This document shows, one piece after another, positions 44,845 through 52,597 of a stretch of DNA of 64,000 nucleotides. This stretch comes from Deltaproteobacteria bacterium. GTDB lineage: Bacteria; Myxococcota_A; UBA9160; UBA4427. The stretch is taken from positions 1 through 64,000 of the forward strand of contig NZHD01000108.1 of assembly GCA_002691205.1 (NCBI GenBank), in the 5' to 3' direction. The notes beneath the pieces were generated by a model. That model worked only from the letters and a program-made list of their open reading frames with translations. It did not search any database and was not told where the DNA came from. The position numbers and the translations under genes are program-made. Positions within the stretch are counted from its first letter, which is position 1. The number at the start of each line of letters is the position of its first letter.

Positions 44845-44880
44845 CTAACGGTGTTAGGTATGTTAACAGTGTTAGCATAC
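44845..44880. promoter_or_regulatory. Tandem TetR-type operators upstream of the efflux operon
   Basis: 44858-44880 is a 23-bp palindrome with arms GTATGTTAACA and TGTTAGCATAC around a central G; 10 of 11 arm positions pair. A second palindrome, CTAACGGTGTTAG, lies at 44845-44857. The core TAACGGTGTTAG (44846-44857) recurs as TAACAGTGTTAG (44864-44875), 11 of 12 identical and 18 bp apart, so two dimers could bind on nearly the same face. Confidence 0.75.
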
Positions 44881-45508
44881 TTTTAAGTGAACTCAAAAAA
44901 TGAAGTGCTCTTTCGCTGTCGTGCCCCTGAACTTGGTTCCCGCAGATGAACGATTGCCCCTCGGGTAAACTCGAGGTCCCGGGGATCTCACTCAGCCTGA
45001 TTTCGAACCGGCGCCCATTCAGAAGCGAGCGAGAGCCCTATTCGCGACGCGTATCGGCCCCGGGTGAGCTGAGAGCCGTCTTCCAAAAGAGCTTGAGTGG
45101 AATCAAACGTTCGTAGAGCCCAGCCTCAAACCGAGAATATGCAGTCACAAAGGCATTTCTACATCGACCACTTTGCTTTCACATCTCGATTTCCATCCCT
45201 CTGGAGGAGAGCCAGCTGAAATTGTTTTTGCGTACCCAAAGGGAATTTCTGACGAACCCTGCCCAGAAGAAGAGAAAGAAACCCACTCCTCTTGAATCAT
45301 GGAACCTTCGTGTCTTGATCTCGCTGGTCCACCCCTTCCTGATGGCGCCCTCGGTTCAGAGCCCTCCTGTTCAGTGCAAAAGCAAGTCTCTTCCTGTCCC
45401 TATGCGTGAGTCTTTCGACGGTCTACCCTTTCGACGTACAACCACTTTCCTCAAGAGACAGTAACCGACAAAAGACCTCACGCATGAAATGAAGTCAGGA
45501 ACCGCAGA
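44881..45508. other. Long intergenic region between tetR and a P450 gene
   Basis: More than 600 bp without a supported gene. Short frames exist on the plus strand (for example from 45299 and within 45222-45464), but their translations have no recognisable motifs, and the better-looking one is interrupted by stops. It might hold a decayed gene or leader sequence for the downstream P450 cluster. No hairpin with a T-run or riboswitch-like element was recognised. Confidence 0.4.
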
Positions 45509-46729
45509 ATGCCCAGCCACCCTACTCGCAGTGGAATCAAGCTTCTCGATGGTGATTTCTATATAGATCGACCTCTCGATCAATTTGAATGGATGCGAGA
45601 ACACGCGCCTGTCTACTATGACGAGATCGGGGAAATCTGGGGCATCACTCTTCACGAAGACATCATGAGTGTCTCAAAAAATCCCGAGCTTTTTTGTTCG
45701 AACAAAAGCTCTCGCCCTGAACCTGGTTCCTGGATCCCGTCTATGATCAATCTCGACGATCCCGATCACAAAAGAAGACGAAACCTCGTCAATCGCGGCT
45801 TTACCCCTCGTCGACTTCTTGAAAGCGAAGCCAAAGCTCGAAAGATCTGCAACCAACTCATCGACGCGGTCTGTGAACAAGGCTCCTGTGAATTCGTCCG
45901 GGAAATCGCGGCTCCGCTCCCACTCATCATGATTGGGGATATGCTCGGAATGCCCGAAAGTGACTTTGAGACTCTGCTCCGATGGTCAGAGGACATGCTT
46001 CAGGCGACATCTACGACTGCGAGCGAAGAAATCTTAAAAAACGCCAGTCAAGCCGGAATCGAGTATGCCACGTATGCCGTCGATGCAATTCAACAACGCC
46101 AAACATCTCCTCGCGATGATCTCCTTTCAACACTTGTTCATGCTGAAATCGATGGCGACAAACTTAATCAAGAAGAGCTCATTCATGAGTCTTTGCTGAT
46201 TCTCATTGGCGGCGACGAAACGACTAGGCATGTGATTACCGAGGGGACCCTCGCACTAATCAACCATCCGGGAGAACGACAAAAATTAATCGAAGACCCC
46301 TCTAAGGTTCCTGTCGCCGTCGAAGAACTCCTTCGCTGGGTCAGCCCGATCAAGAATATGAATCGAACGGCGACAAAAGATACAGAGTTGCGCGGAGAGA
46401 AAATTCGCACAGGCGACCGAATGCTCCTGCTTTATCCGTCCGGAAACCGAGACGATCGCGTATTCGATCAACCCAACCAACTTCGCATAGACAGAAAGCC
46501 AAATCCACACGTAGCCTTCGGTGGATACGGAACGCACCACTGCTTAGGGGCAAGCCTGGCAAGACTGGAACTCCGCGTCATGTTCGAAGAACTCAACAGG
46601 AGACTGCCTGATCTTCAACTCGCCACTGACGAAAAACTACCCATGAGACCCTCCAACTTCATCACGGGGATAGAGTCGATGCCCGTCACCTTCTCGCCAA
46701 GTTCCTCCGAAGGCTGGAATAAGCCTTAG
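45509..46729 (+). CDS. Cytochrome P450 (CYP142-like)
   Basis: A 406-residue soluble P450. I-helix LILIGGDETTRHVITEG, K-helix EELLRW, and heme loop FGGYGTHHCLGASLAR with the axial Cys. The C-terminal SNFITGIESMPVTFSP and NLDDPDHKRRRNLVNRGFTP strongly resemble mycobacterial CYP142 and related sterol side-chain hydroxylases. Family resemblance suggests terminal oxidation of a sterol or branched alkyl chain. First of four co-directional genes; the kinase follows 27 nt later. No redox partner gene is adjacent. Confidence 0.92.
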   Translation: MPSHPTRSGIKLLDGDFYIDRPLDQFEWMREHAPVYYDEIGEIWGITLHEDIMSVSKNPELFCSNKSSRPEPGSWIPSMINLDDPDHKRRRNLVNRGFTPRRLLESEAKARKICNQLIDAVCEQGSCEFVREIAAPLPLIMIGDMLGMPESDFETLLRWSEDMLQATSTTASEEILKNASQAGIEYATYAVDAIQQRQTSPRDDLLSTLVHAEIDGDKLNQEELIHESLLILIGGDETTRHVITEGTLALINHPGERQKLIEDPSKVPVAVEELLRWVSPIKNMNRTATKDTELRGEKIRTGDRMLLLYPSGNRDDRVFDQPNQLRIDRKPNPHVAFGGYGTHHCLGASLARLELRVMFEELNRRLPDLQLATDEKLPMRPSNFITGIESMPVTFSPSSSEGWNKP

Positions 46730-46756
46730 CCCGATTGTCTCTACATTCAACGGTTC

Positions 46757-47647
46757 ATGGGACCCATGACTATGCCTATTCTCAACTTCGGTTCAATCAA
46801 TATTGATTTCGCATATCGAGTTCAGCGCTTTGCCGAGGCAGGAGAAACCGTAAGGAGCCTTCACCACCAACTCTTTGCGGGAGGAAAAGGGTTTAACCAG
46901 TCCATTGCCTTAGCACGTGCTGGCGCTCAGCCTAGACATGTCGGTCGAGTTGGTCACGACGGGCGCTGGCTCGTGGACAAACTACATAATGAGGGCGTTA
47001 CGGTGGACGAGATCGAATTCGGAGATACCCCCACCGGACATGCCATCATACAAGTGGACGAATCTGGCGAAAACAACATCCTTGTTCACGGAGGAGCAAA
47101 CCAAGAGATTTCAAAAGAACACATCGATCTTGTGTCTAAAAAATTTGATCAAGACGTTTGGCTACTTCTACAAAATGAAACCAATGGAATCGAAACGATC
47201 CTTCAAAAAGCCTCCGAGCGAGGCAGCCGAATTATTCTCAACCCCTCTCCGATAGATGATCAATTGATGAGTCTTCCTCTTCACCTTGTGGACCTCTTCA
47301 TTTTAAACCGGACGGAAGGAACGGCTCTCACAGGAGAACAAGAGACCGATGGAATCATCACTGCTCTTGAAAGGATTTTCCCTAAAGCTGAATTTGCTTT
47401 AACGCTGGGTCAAGAGGGCGTAATGTATTCTCAGTCGGGAGAACGTCTCTATATCGAAGCCGAGAGAGTGGAGGCGCTGGACACAACGGGGGCAGGAGAT
47501 ACTTTTGCAGGTTTCTTTCTCGCCGAACTTCATGCGGGTGCGGATTTGAAGAAGGCCTTAGAAATCGCTTGCCGAGCTTCAGCCCTCTGCGTAACTCGGC
47601 CTGGTGCCTCAGACTCCATCCCTAAAAAGTTCGAGCTATCGATCTAG
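46757..47647 (+). CDS. PfkB/ribokinase family sugar kinase
   Basis: A 296-residue kinase that phosphorylates a sugar or nucleoside. LNFGSINIDFAYRVQRFAEAGETV and HQLFAGGKGFNQSIALARAGAQ form the substrate side (GGKG-x-N-x-A of ribokinase). The ATP-binding and catalytic motif is LDTTGAGDTFAGFF with the base Asp. The best match by motif is ribokinase, though the exact sugar is open. Three ATGs occur in the first six codons; no clear ribosome site favours one. It lies between a P450 and a CmcJ-like oxygenase gene, an unusual setting for a ribokinase. Confidence 0.9.
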   Translation: MGPMTMPILNFGSINIDFAYRVQRFAEAGETVRSLHHQLFAGGKGFNQSIALARAGAQPRHVGRVGHDGRWLVDKLHNEGVTVDEIEFGDTPTGHAIIQVDESGENNILVHGGANQEISKEHIDLVSKKFDQDVWLLLQNETNGIETILQKASERGSRIILNPSPIDDQLMSLPLHLVDLFILNRTEGTALTGEQETDGIITALERIFPKAEFALTLGQEGVMYSQSGERLYIEAERVEALDTTGAGDTFAGFFLAELHAGADLKKALEIACRASALCVTRPGASDSIPKKFELSI

Positions 47648-47705
47648 AAATACAGCTTCCCTACGAAAAAATTAGGCCCAGCACTTTGGCACGAAAAGAG
47701 AAAAC

Positions 47706-48503
47706 ATGACAATCACGGCAAAGCTCAGCTATCTCACGACTCAAGAAGAGCGAGCTTATTACTTCATGGACAAAGTTCCCGAGGGTCAAAGCGCAAGAAA
47801 CGTTCGGGGTGATCGTCATAAAGTATCGATTGAAAACGCGCGCGAATTGGCCGAACCCGTCACTCTAGAAAGAGAGGGAGTGGAACTCGTTCCCTGGGAT
47901 CGTGACCCGCAAAATGAGCAGGATGCCAAAGGCGTCATAGAAACCTTCTACCCTCAAGTCGAAGCTCTTGTAAGGAAATATACCGGGGCGTCTCGAGTCG
48001 ACGCTTTTGACCACAATGTACGAACAAGCGATAAGGACCAAACCGGGAACAAAAACATTCAAGCTCCCGTACGGCTCGTCCATAACGATTACACCGAATC
48101 GTCTGGTCCTCAACGTGTACGAGACCTCTTCCCTAAGGAAGCGGACAGCTTATTACTGAAAAGATTCTCGATCATCAACGTTTGGAAGCCTATTCGAGTC
48201 CCTGCACTCAAAGAACCACTCGCCATATGTGATGCGCGAACGATTCAAAAGCGAGAGATGATCCCGACTGATCTTCGATACACAAACCGAACAGGGGAAA
48301 TCTACTCCTTTCGCTACTCGCCTGATCATCGCTGGCTCTACTTCCCAGAAATGCAAACTGACGAAGCCATCCTTCTTAAATGCTACGATTCAAGTTCAAG
48401 CGGAGCTCGTTTTACGGCCCATACCGCAGTCGATGACCCCAACAGTCCGGAGAGAGCGCCTCATCGCCAGAGTATTGAAGTCAGGACTCTCGCCTTCTTT
48501 TAG
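47706..48503 (+). CDS. CmcJ/NvfI-like Fe(II)/2-oxoglutarate oxygenase family protein
   Basis: A 265-residue protein. VRLVHNDYTESSGPQRVRDL (H-x-D), FSIINVWKPIR, HRWLYFPEMQTDEAILLKCY, SGARFTAHTAVDDP and APHRQSIEVRTLAFF are the conserved blocks of the CmcJ/AsaB/NvfI group found in antibiotic methoxylation and fungal natural-product pathways, some of which are proven dioxygenases. The reaction here is unknown; hydroxylation of a secondary metabolite or lipid is plausible. It lies in line with the P450, kinase and SDR genes. Confidence 0.84.
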   Translation: MTITAKLSYLTTQEERAYYFMDKVPEGQSARNVRGDRHKVSIENARELAEPVTLEREGVELVPWDRDPQNEQDAKGVIETFYPQVEALVRKYTGASRVDAFDHNVRTSDKDQTGNKNIQAPVRLVHNDYTESSGPQRVRDLFPKEADSLLLKRFSIINVWKPIRVPALKEPLAICDARTIQKREMIPTDLRYTNRTGEIYSFRYSPDHRWLYFPEMQTDEAILLKCYDSSSSGARFTAHTAVDDPNSPERAPHRQSIEVRTLAFF

Positions 48504-48582
48504 ACCTCAGTCTAAAACCGATTGAAGGTTCATCGCGAAGGTGGTGCCTCAGAGCCAGAGAACAAAAAACTTGGAGAATCTG

Positions 48583-49401
48583 ATGTCGCGAAAACATGAA
48601 GTCGCTTTTGTCACCGGCGCCAGTCGTGGAATAGGTCGCGCCTCCGCGATCGCACTAGCGAAGGCGGGCTTTGACGTAGCCATGAGCGCGCGTACGCTGA
48701 AGGAAGGAAAATCCGCAGATGGACGTCCTCTTCCAGGAAGTCTTGAAACTACTGCTCAGCAGGTTGAATCCGCCGGCAGAAAGGCCCTCCAGCTGCCCAT
48801 GGACCTGCTCGACTTGGAGAGTGTCGATGCCGCAATCGATGAGACATTCAGAGAATGGGGGACGATTGATCTTCTGCTCAACAATGGAATCTACACGGGA
48901 CCAGGAAACATGGATTTCTTTCTTGACCTAAAACCCGAACGCGTCAAAACCCTCTTTCAAGCCAATCTGTTCACCCAGATCCACATCACGCAACGGGTCG
49001 TCGAGAAAATGCTCGATCAAGGAACAGGCCGAGTAATCAACATGGTTTCCAACGCCGGTCTCTCCGACCCCCCTGAAGCCCCCGATCGGGGCGGTTGGGG
49101 ATATGCCTATGCGGCCAGCAAGGCCGCTCTCCATCGCATGTCTGGATGTCTTGCCGTGGAACACAAGAACAGTGGAGTTTGTTTTTTCAACCTTGAGCCC
49201 GGTTTTGTCATGACCGAGGCCATGAAACTCAACGATCCAGAGGGGCGAATCGCCGCCCTCTTCCCGCCCGCTCCCCCATCGGTCCCCGCGGCCGTCGTCG
49301 CATGGCTCGCCTCGAACTCAGAAGCCACGCCCATGAGCGGTCAAACGATTTTCGCACAACCGTTCTGTCGCGAAAAAGAACTCCATCCGGAATGGCTTTA
49401 A
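48583..49401 (+). CDS. Short-chain dehydrogenase/reductase (SDR)
   Basis: NAD(P)-dependent oxidoreductase of 272 residues. Cofactor motif VTGASRGIGRASAIALAKAG; NNGIYTGPGN replaces NNAG. The catalytic Ser is in VINMVSNAGLSDPPEAPDRG, and Tyr-Lys in YAYAASKAALHRM. The loop FFNLEPGFVMTEAMKLN is typical. A PEAPDRGGWG insertion before the Tyr resembles SDRs of steroid or lipid metabolism. I chose the ATG at 48583 because TTGGAGA lies upstream; the earlier frame is unsupported. Last gene of the P450-kinase-CmcJ-SDR run. Confidence 0.9.
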   Translation: MSRKHEVAFVTGASRGIGRASAIALAKAGFDVAMSARTLKEGKSADGRPLPGSLETTAQQVESAGRKALQLPMDLLDLESVDAAIDETFREWGTIDLLLNNGIYTGPGNMDFFLDLKPERVKTLFQANLFTQIHITQRVVEKMLDQGTGRVINMVSNAGLSDPPEAPDRGGWGYAYAASKAALHRMSGCLAVEHKNSGVCFFNLEPGFVMTEAMKLNDPEGRIAALFPPAPPSVPAAVVAWLASNSEATPMSGQTIFAQPFCREKELHPEWL

Positions 49402-49771
49402 ACGGGGGTTCCCTCAAAGAAGCATCGGCCTGAGAACCCAACGCCCGAAGTGAGCGAAAGCAAATAGAACCTCTCTCCGGCGGGACGCCTAGAACCGCCC
49501 TGAGTCCGCTCTTTGGCCGTGATCTCACTTGTCATTTTTCCCTCGAATGGTCGATATCCACCAGCTCAGGGCCCAGGTGATCCATTTGAGCCCCATATCC
49601 GAAAGGGTACAGAATCATAAGCTATCGGAATTACTGGTATTTTTAAAAAAATTCACGATGGCACGGCTTCTGCAATGGAGTAAGGGCGAGGCATAAATCG
49701 ACTCAATTTTATGCCGATCGGACACAGGCGCGAATCAGCCCTCCACTTGGTGCGAACATAAAGGAGCTAAA
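49402..49771. other. Intergenic region upstream of the degenerate MBL/HTH gene
   Basis: About 370 bp with no gene seen. It contains the sigma-54 promoter at 49659-49674, preceded by an A/T-rich tract (49640-49655) that might bind IHF. No enhancer repeats for an NtrC-type activator could be assigned by eye. Confidence 0.5.
49659..49674 (+). promoter_or_regulatory. Sigma-54 (-24/-12) promoter
   Basis: TGGCACGGCTTCTGCA matches 11 of 12 fixed positions of TGGCACG-N4-TTGCW, with GG and GC correctly 10 nt apart. It would start transcription near 49686, about 86 nt before the ATG of the next gene. Sigma-54 promoters need an activator of the type encoded at 52.6 kb. Confidence 0.75.
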
Positions 49772-50893
49772 ATGATCTTCCGACACTTCACAGACACCGC
49801 TCGAAACCGAAACAGTTATTTGATCGCATGTCCAAAAACGCGCGAGGCCGCCCTCATTGATCCCATCGAAAGCTGCATGAGCCAGTACGAATCCATGCTC
49901 GCAGAGCGAGGATTACATCTGGCCTACACGTTACAGACCGAAAATGACCGCCTGTCGACGCACACGTCCCGGACCCTTCGTAAAACCTATGGGTCCCGCC
50001 AAGTCGTGCCCTTTCGAGCTGCGCACTTTGACAGCTCAAATCGAGATTCTGAAGAAGGAGCCAAGCCAGGCTCTAGCTTTATCCTCGGAGATCTCAAAAT
50101 TGAAGCGATCCAGGCGAGAAGGTTAAGCGAGGGTGAACTCTCTTACCGCATTTCGAACTACCTTTTATCATCTCAAGAAATACTCATTGATGACTCCGAC
50201 TCGGTAAAAAATCAGACTTCGCCGAGCGCCGGCTCGGAGTCCATCCAAGCCTCTTCACCCTTTGATCGAATTTCAGAGAGTAGAAAACTCGTCCGGAACC
50301 TTCGAACGACAAGAAGCGGCGTGTCCATCGAACGGCTGATTATGGAAGATCTCCATACCAGTTTAGTAGAAAATACCTTCAGCCCGAAGGAAGCCCGTGT
50401 GGTCAAAACATATCTGACGCACCTTGAAGACAATGAATTCTGCCACCCCACGGCCTCTGATCTCTCCGAAATGCTAGGCGACGTAGACAGAACAGCCGTC
50501 CATGTTCTTGTCCATAATATTCGCTGGAAGCAAATCGAATCGGAGAGACTGCCTATGGTCCTCGAGGGTCAAACGTCAAAATGGCTGCGCGAGCTGCAGA
50601 CAAAGCCCACCTTTACCGATCATGAAAAAGAATTTTTGAGTGCGTACCTTCAACTGGTGGAACGTCATCAACGCCCGCCTTCAGGCCCGGACGTTGCTAA
50701 AGAACTGGCTGGAGAAAGATCCGTTCAATGGATCCGAAAAAGAGCTCACACTATTCGCCGTAAACAAAAAGAATTCAATCAGCCTATTTTGATCCTCAAC
50801 CGAAAATCACCTGAGATCTCTCATTCCCGAAGGTATATGATGACCCGAAGGCCAGAGAGCATTGACCATCAAGAGATGCATTACACCGCGTAG
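49772..50893 (+). CDS. Metal-site-less MBL-fold (persulfide dioxygenase-like) protein with duplicated HTH-like region
   Basis: A 373-residue protein I cannot assign to a named family. Residues 1-150 resemble the ETHE1/persulfide-dioxygenase metallo-beta-lactamase fold: MIFRHFTDTARNRNSYLIAC, TREAALIDPI and GLHLAYTLQT. The HxHxDH motif expected next is replaced by ENDRLST, and later His/Asp ligands are also gone (SEGELSYRI, EILIDDSDS), so it should not bind iron the same way. Residues about 200-345 contain two similar 60-residue units, each shaped like a helix-turn-helix (FSPKEARVVKTYLTHLE and FTDHEKEFLSAYLQLVE at their starts; HNIRWKQ and HTIRRKQ near their ends). It looks like a DNA-binding regulator built on a dead enzyme. 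A ribosome site (AAAGGAG) and a sigma-54 promoter precede it; a terminator follows. Confidence 0.75.
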   Translation: MIFRHFTDTARNRNSYLIACPKTREAALIDPIESCMSQYESMLAERGLHLAYTLQTENDRLSTHTSRTLRKTYGSRQVVPFRAAHFDSSNRDSEEGAKPGSSFILGDLKIEAIQARRLSEGELSYRISNYLLSSQEILIDDSDSVKNQTSPSAGSESIQASSPFDRISESRKLVRNLRTTRSGVSIERLIMEDLHTSLVENTFSPKEARVVKTYLTHLEDNEFCHPTASDLSEMLGDVDRTAVHVLVHNIRWKQIESERLPMVLEGQTSKWLRELQTKPTFTDHEKEFLSAYLQLVERHQRPPSGPDVAKELAGERSVQWIRKRAHTIRRKQKEFNQPILILNRKSPEISHSRRYMMTRRPESIDHQEMHYTA

Positions 50894-50972
50894 ACAAGCA
50901 CTGGCTTCAGTTCCAGCGGAGCCCACTGGGAAGCTCAAGTCAACAGGCTTGAACCTCTCCTCATGAGAAAGT

Positions 50973-51014
50973 GAAGCGGCGACAGACTTAGTTTGTCGCC
51001 GCTTCATTTTATTC
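50973..51014 (+). terminator. Rho-independent terminator after the MBL/HTH gene
   Basis: TGAAGCGGCGACA (50973-50985) pairs perfectly with TGTCGCCGCTTCA (50995-51007) around a 9-nt loop, followed by TTTTATT. It separates the sigma-54-driven gene from the kinase/regulator pair. Confidence 0.93.
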
Positions 51015-51148
51015 GGCAAGAACGAATGACAAAAAGAGATTCTCCAGATCCAACAGGAAATTGAATCCGCCACGAATCCAATATCGCGCTACCGTGCCAT
51101 TTTATCAAAATGAGCTCTTCGAGCGCTTTTCTGCAAGCGGATCAAGGT

Positions 51149-52597
51149 ATGAAATTCTCCACCGTCACTCCCATATCTCTAATCGTGGCAAGCTGCATGG
51201 TCGTAATCACTCTGGCCGTCCTCCTGCTGGTTTACTCCTCGCTCACTCTCGATGGGCAAGTCGAGTCAATCCAACGGGGCCTCATTCATTCTCAGCGGGC
51301 TCTCAAACTTGAGAACAAAGTCGATTCTGAAATAAAGAACCTGTCAGCGAAACCTGCACCCAGTACAAGCCTTCTGATACAGAACGATTTAAAAGAAATC
51401 CTTAGCCTAACGCCGGAAGATCAATTTGAAATTCGAGAACGAATCACCCGCTTTCATTCAGAAATAGCAGCGCTTGACGGAACACCTCGCCAGAGAATCG
51501 AACCTCTCTCCATGCGCTTTCTAGACATACAGCGTGCGAACGCCTTCGACCGAAATCAAAGAAACGTCACTTTGATTACTTCGACCCAGGCAAGCCTCGC
51601 TCAAATAGCGATTATTCAGGCCGCACTTCTAATATTTCTTCTTGCGGTCTTTATCCTCACTTGGATGCGAATATTTACGCCCATTTTTAAAATAATGAAT
51701 CAAGTATCAGAATCACTAAGCCCAGAACATACCCCTGGACTCCACCCGAGCAACGAAGGAGTGGCTCGCATTTCGTTCAAGAGAGACATCCAAAAAATGA
51801 CAGATCACCTGAACCAAAAAACACAAGATGATCAACTAGCCCAAGATCAAGTCGAGCGAGAAGTGGACTCACGTGTGAGGGATTTGCTCAAACAACAAGA
51901 GGATCTACTCCAAATTGGAAAATTAAGTATCGCCTCCGAACTAGCCGCTTCTCTTGCCCATGACATTCGAAATCCTCTCGCGGCTATCCAAATGAGCCTT
52001 TCAAACCTTCGGGCTGACATCCAAGAAGAAGAGATTTCCGAACGCATCGAACGCATCTCTTCCGAAGTCCTCAGAATGGGAAGAATCGTGGGAGACGTCG
52101 TTGAATCCGCTCGTGTAGAAGTCGAACCCGATACGAACCTTAAACTCGCCGACCTAGTATCGGGGATTCTTCAACTCGCTCGATATCAAACTCATTCCGG
52201 CATCTCTATTCAAAACTATGTTTCAGAGGAGCTGAATTGTCGCCTTCCGCAAGAATCGGTCCGACAGGCCCTCTTCAGTCTAATTACAAACAGCATCCAA
52301 GCCATGGGCGATACGAGCGGGGTCATCAAAATTGAAGCTGAAGTCATCGATTCCGACCTAAAGATCGTCGTCAAAGATAGCGGGCCGGGCTTTGCCGAAG
52401 AGATACTCCAAGCTGGAGGTCGGGCCTTTCGGAGCGGCAGCGCCGAAAACACAGGTCTGGGCCTCGCTAGCGTGAGACGGCTCATGCGAGATCATGGGGG
52501 CTCAATGAAGCTTTCCAATTACTCAGACGTTCCCCTCGAGATCCACCAAAGCGCCTGCGTAGCTTTATTGCTACCCTCCTGTGTTGACGATGTCTGA
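51149..52597 (+). CDS. Membrane sensor histidine kinase (NtrB/AtoS-like)
   Basis: A kinase of about 482 residues. Two membrane helices (SLIVASCMVVITLAVLLLVY near the start and IAIIQAALLIFLLAVFILTW near residue 155) bracket a periplasmic sensor region of about 125 residues with no motif I recognise. A HAMP-like/coiled linker follows, then the phospho-acceptor H-box LAASLAHDIRNPLAAIQMSL and the ATPase boxes FSLITNSIQAMGD (N), VVKDSGPGFAEEI (G1) and GSAENTGLGLASVRRLM (G2). No PAS domain is evident. The start is uncertain: an ATG at 51110 is also in frame. It overlaps the regulator gene by 8 nt. Confidence 0.9.
   Translation: MKFSTVTPISLIVASCMVVITLAVLLLVYSSLTLDGQVESIQRGLIHSQRALKLENKVDSEIKNLSAKPAPSTSLLIQNDLKEILSLTPEDQFEIRERITRFHSEIAALDGTPRQRIEPLSMRFLDIQRANAFDRNQRNVTLITSTQASLAQIAIIQAALLIFLLAVFILTWMRIFTPIFKIMNQVSESLSPEHTPGLHPSNEGVARISFKRDIQKMTDHLNQKTQDDQLAQDQVEREVDSRVRDLLKQQEDLLQIGKLSIASELAASLAHDIRNPLAAIQMSLSNLRADIQEEEISERIERISSEVLRMGRIVGDVVESARVEVEPDTNLKLADLVSGILQLARYQTHSGISIQNYVSEELNCRLPQESVRQALFSLITNSIQAMGDTSGVIKIEAEVIDSDLKIVVKDSGPGFAEEILQAGGRAFRSGSAENTGLGLASVRRLMRDHGGSMKLSNYSDVPLEIHQSACVALLLPSCVDDV

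Noticed and set aside
45222-45464. 80-codon plus-strand frame upstream of the second P450
   Set aside because: Lys/Pro/Ser-rich, no recognisable domain, and alternative frames in the same stretch look no better; treated as intergenic.
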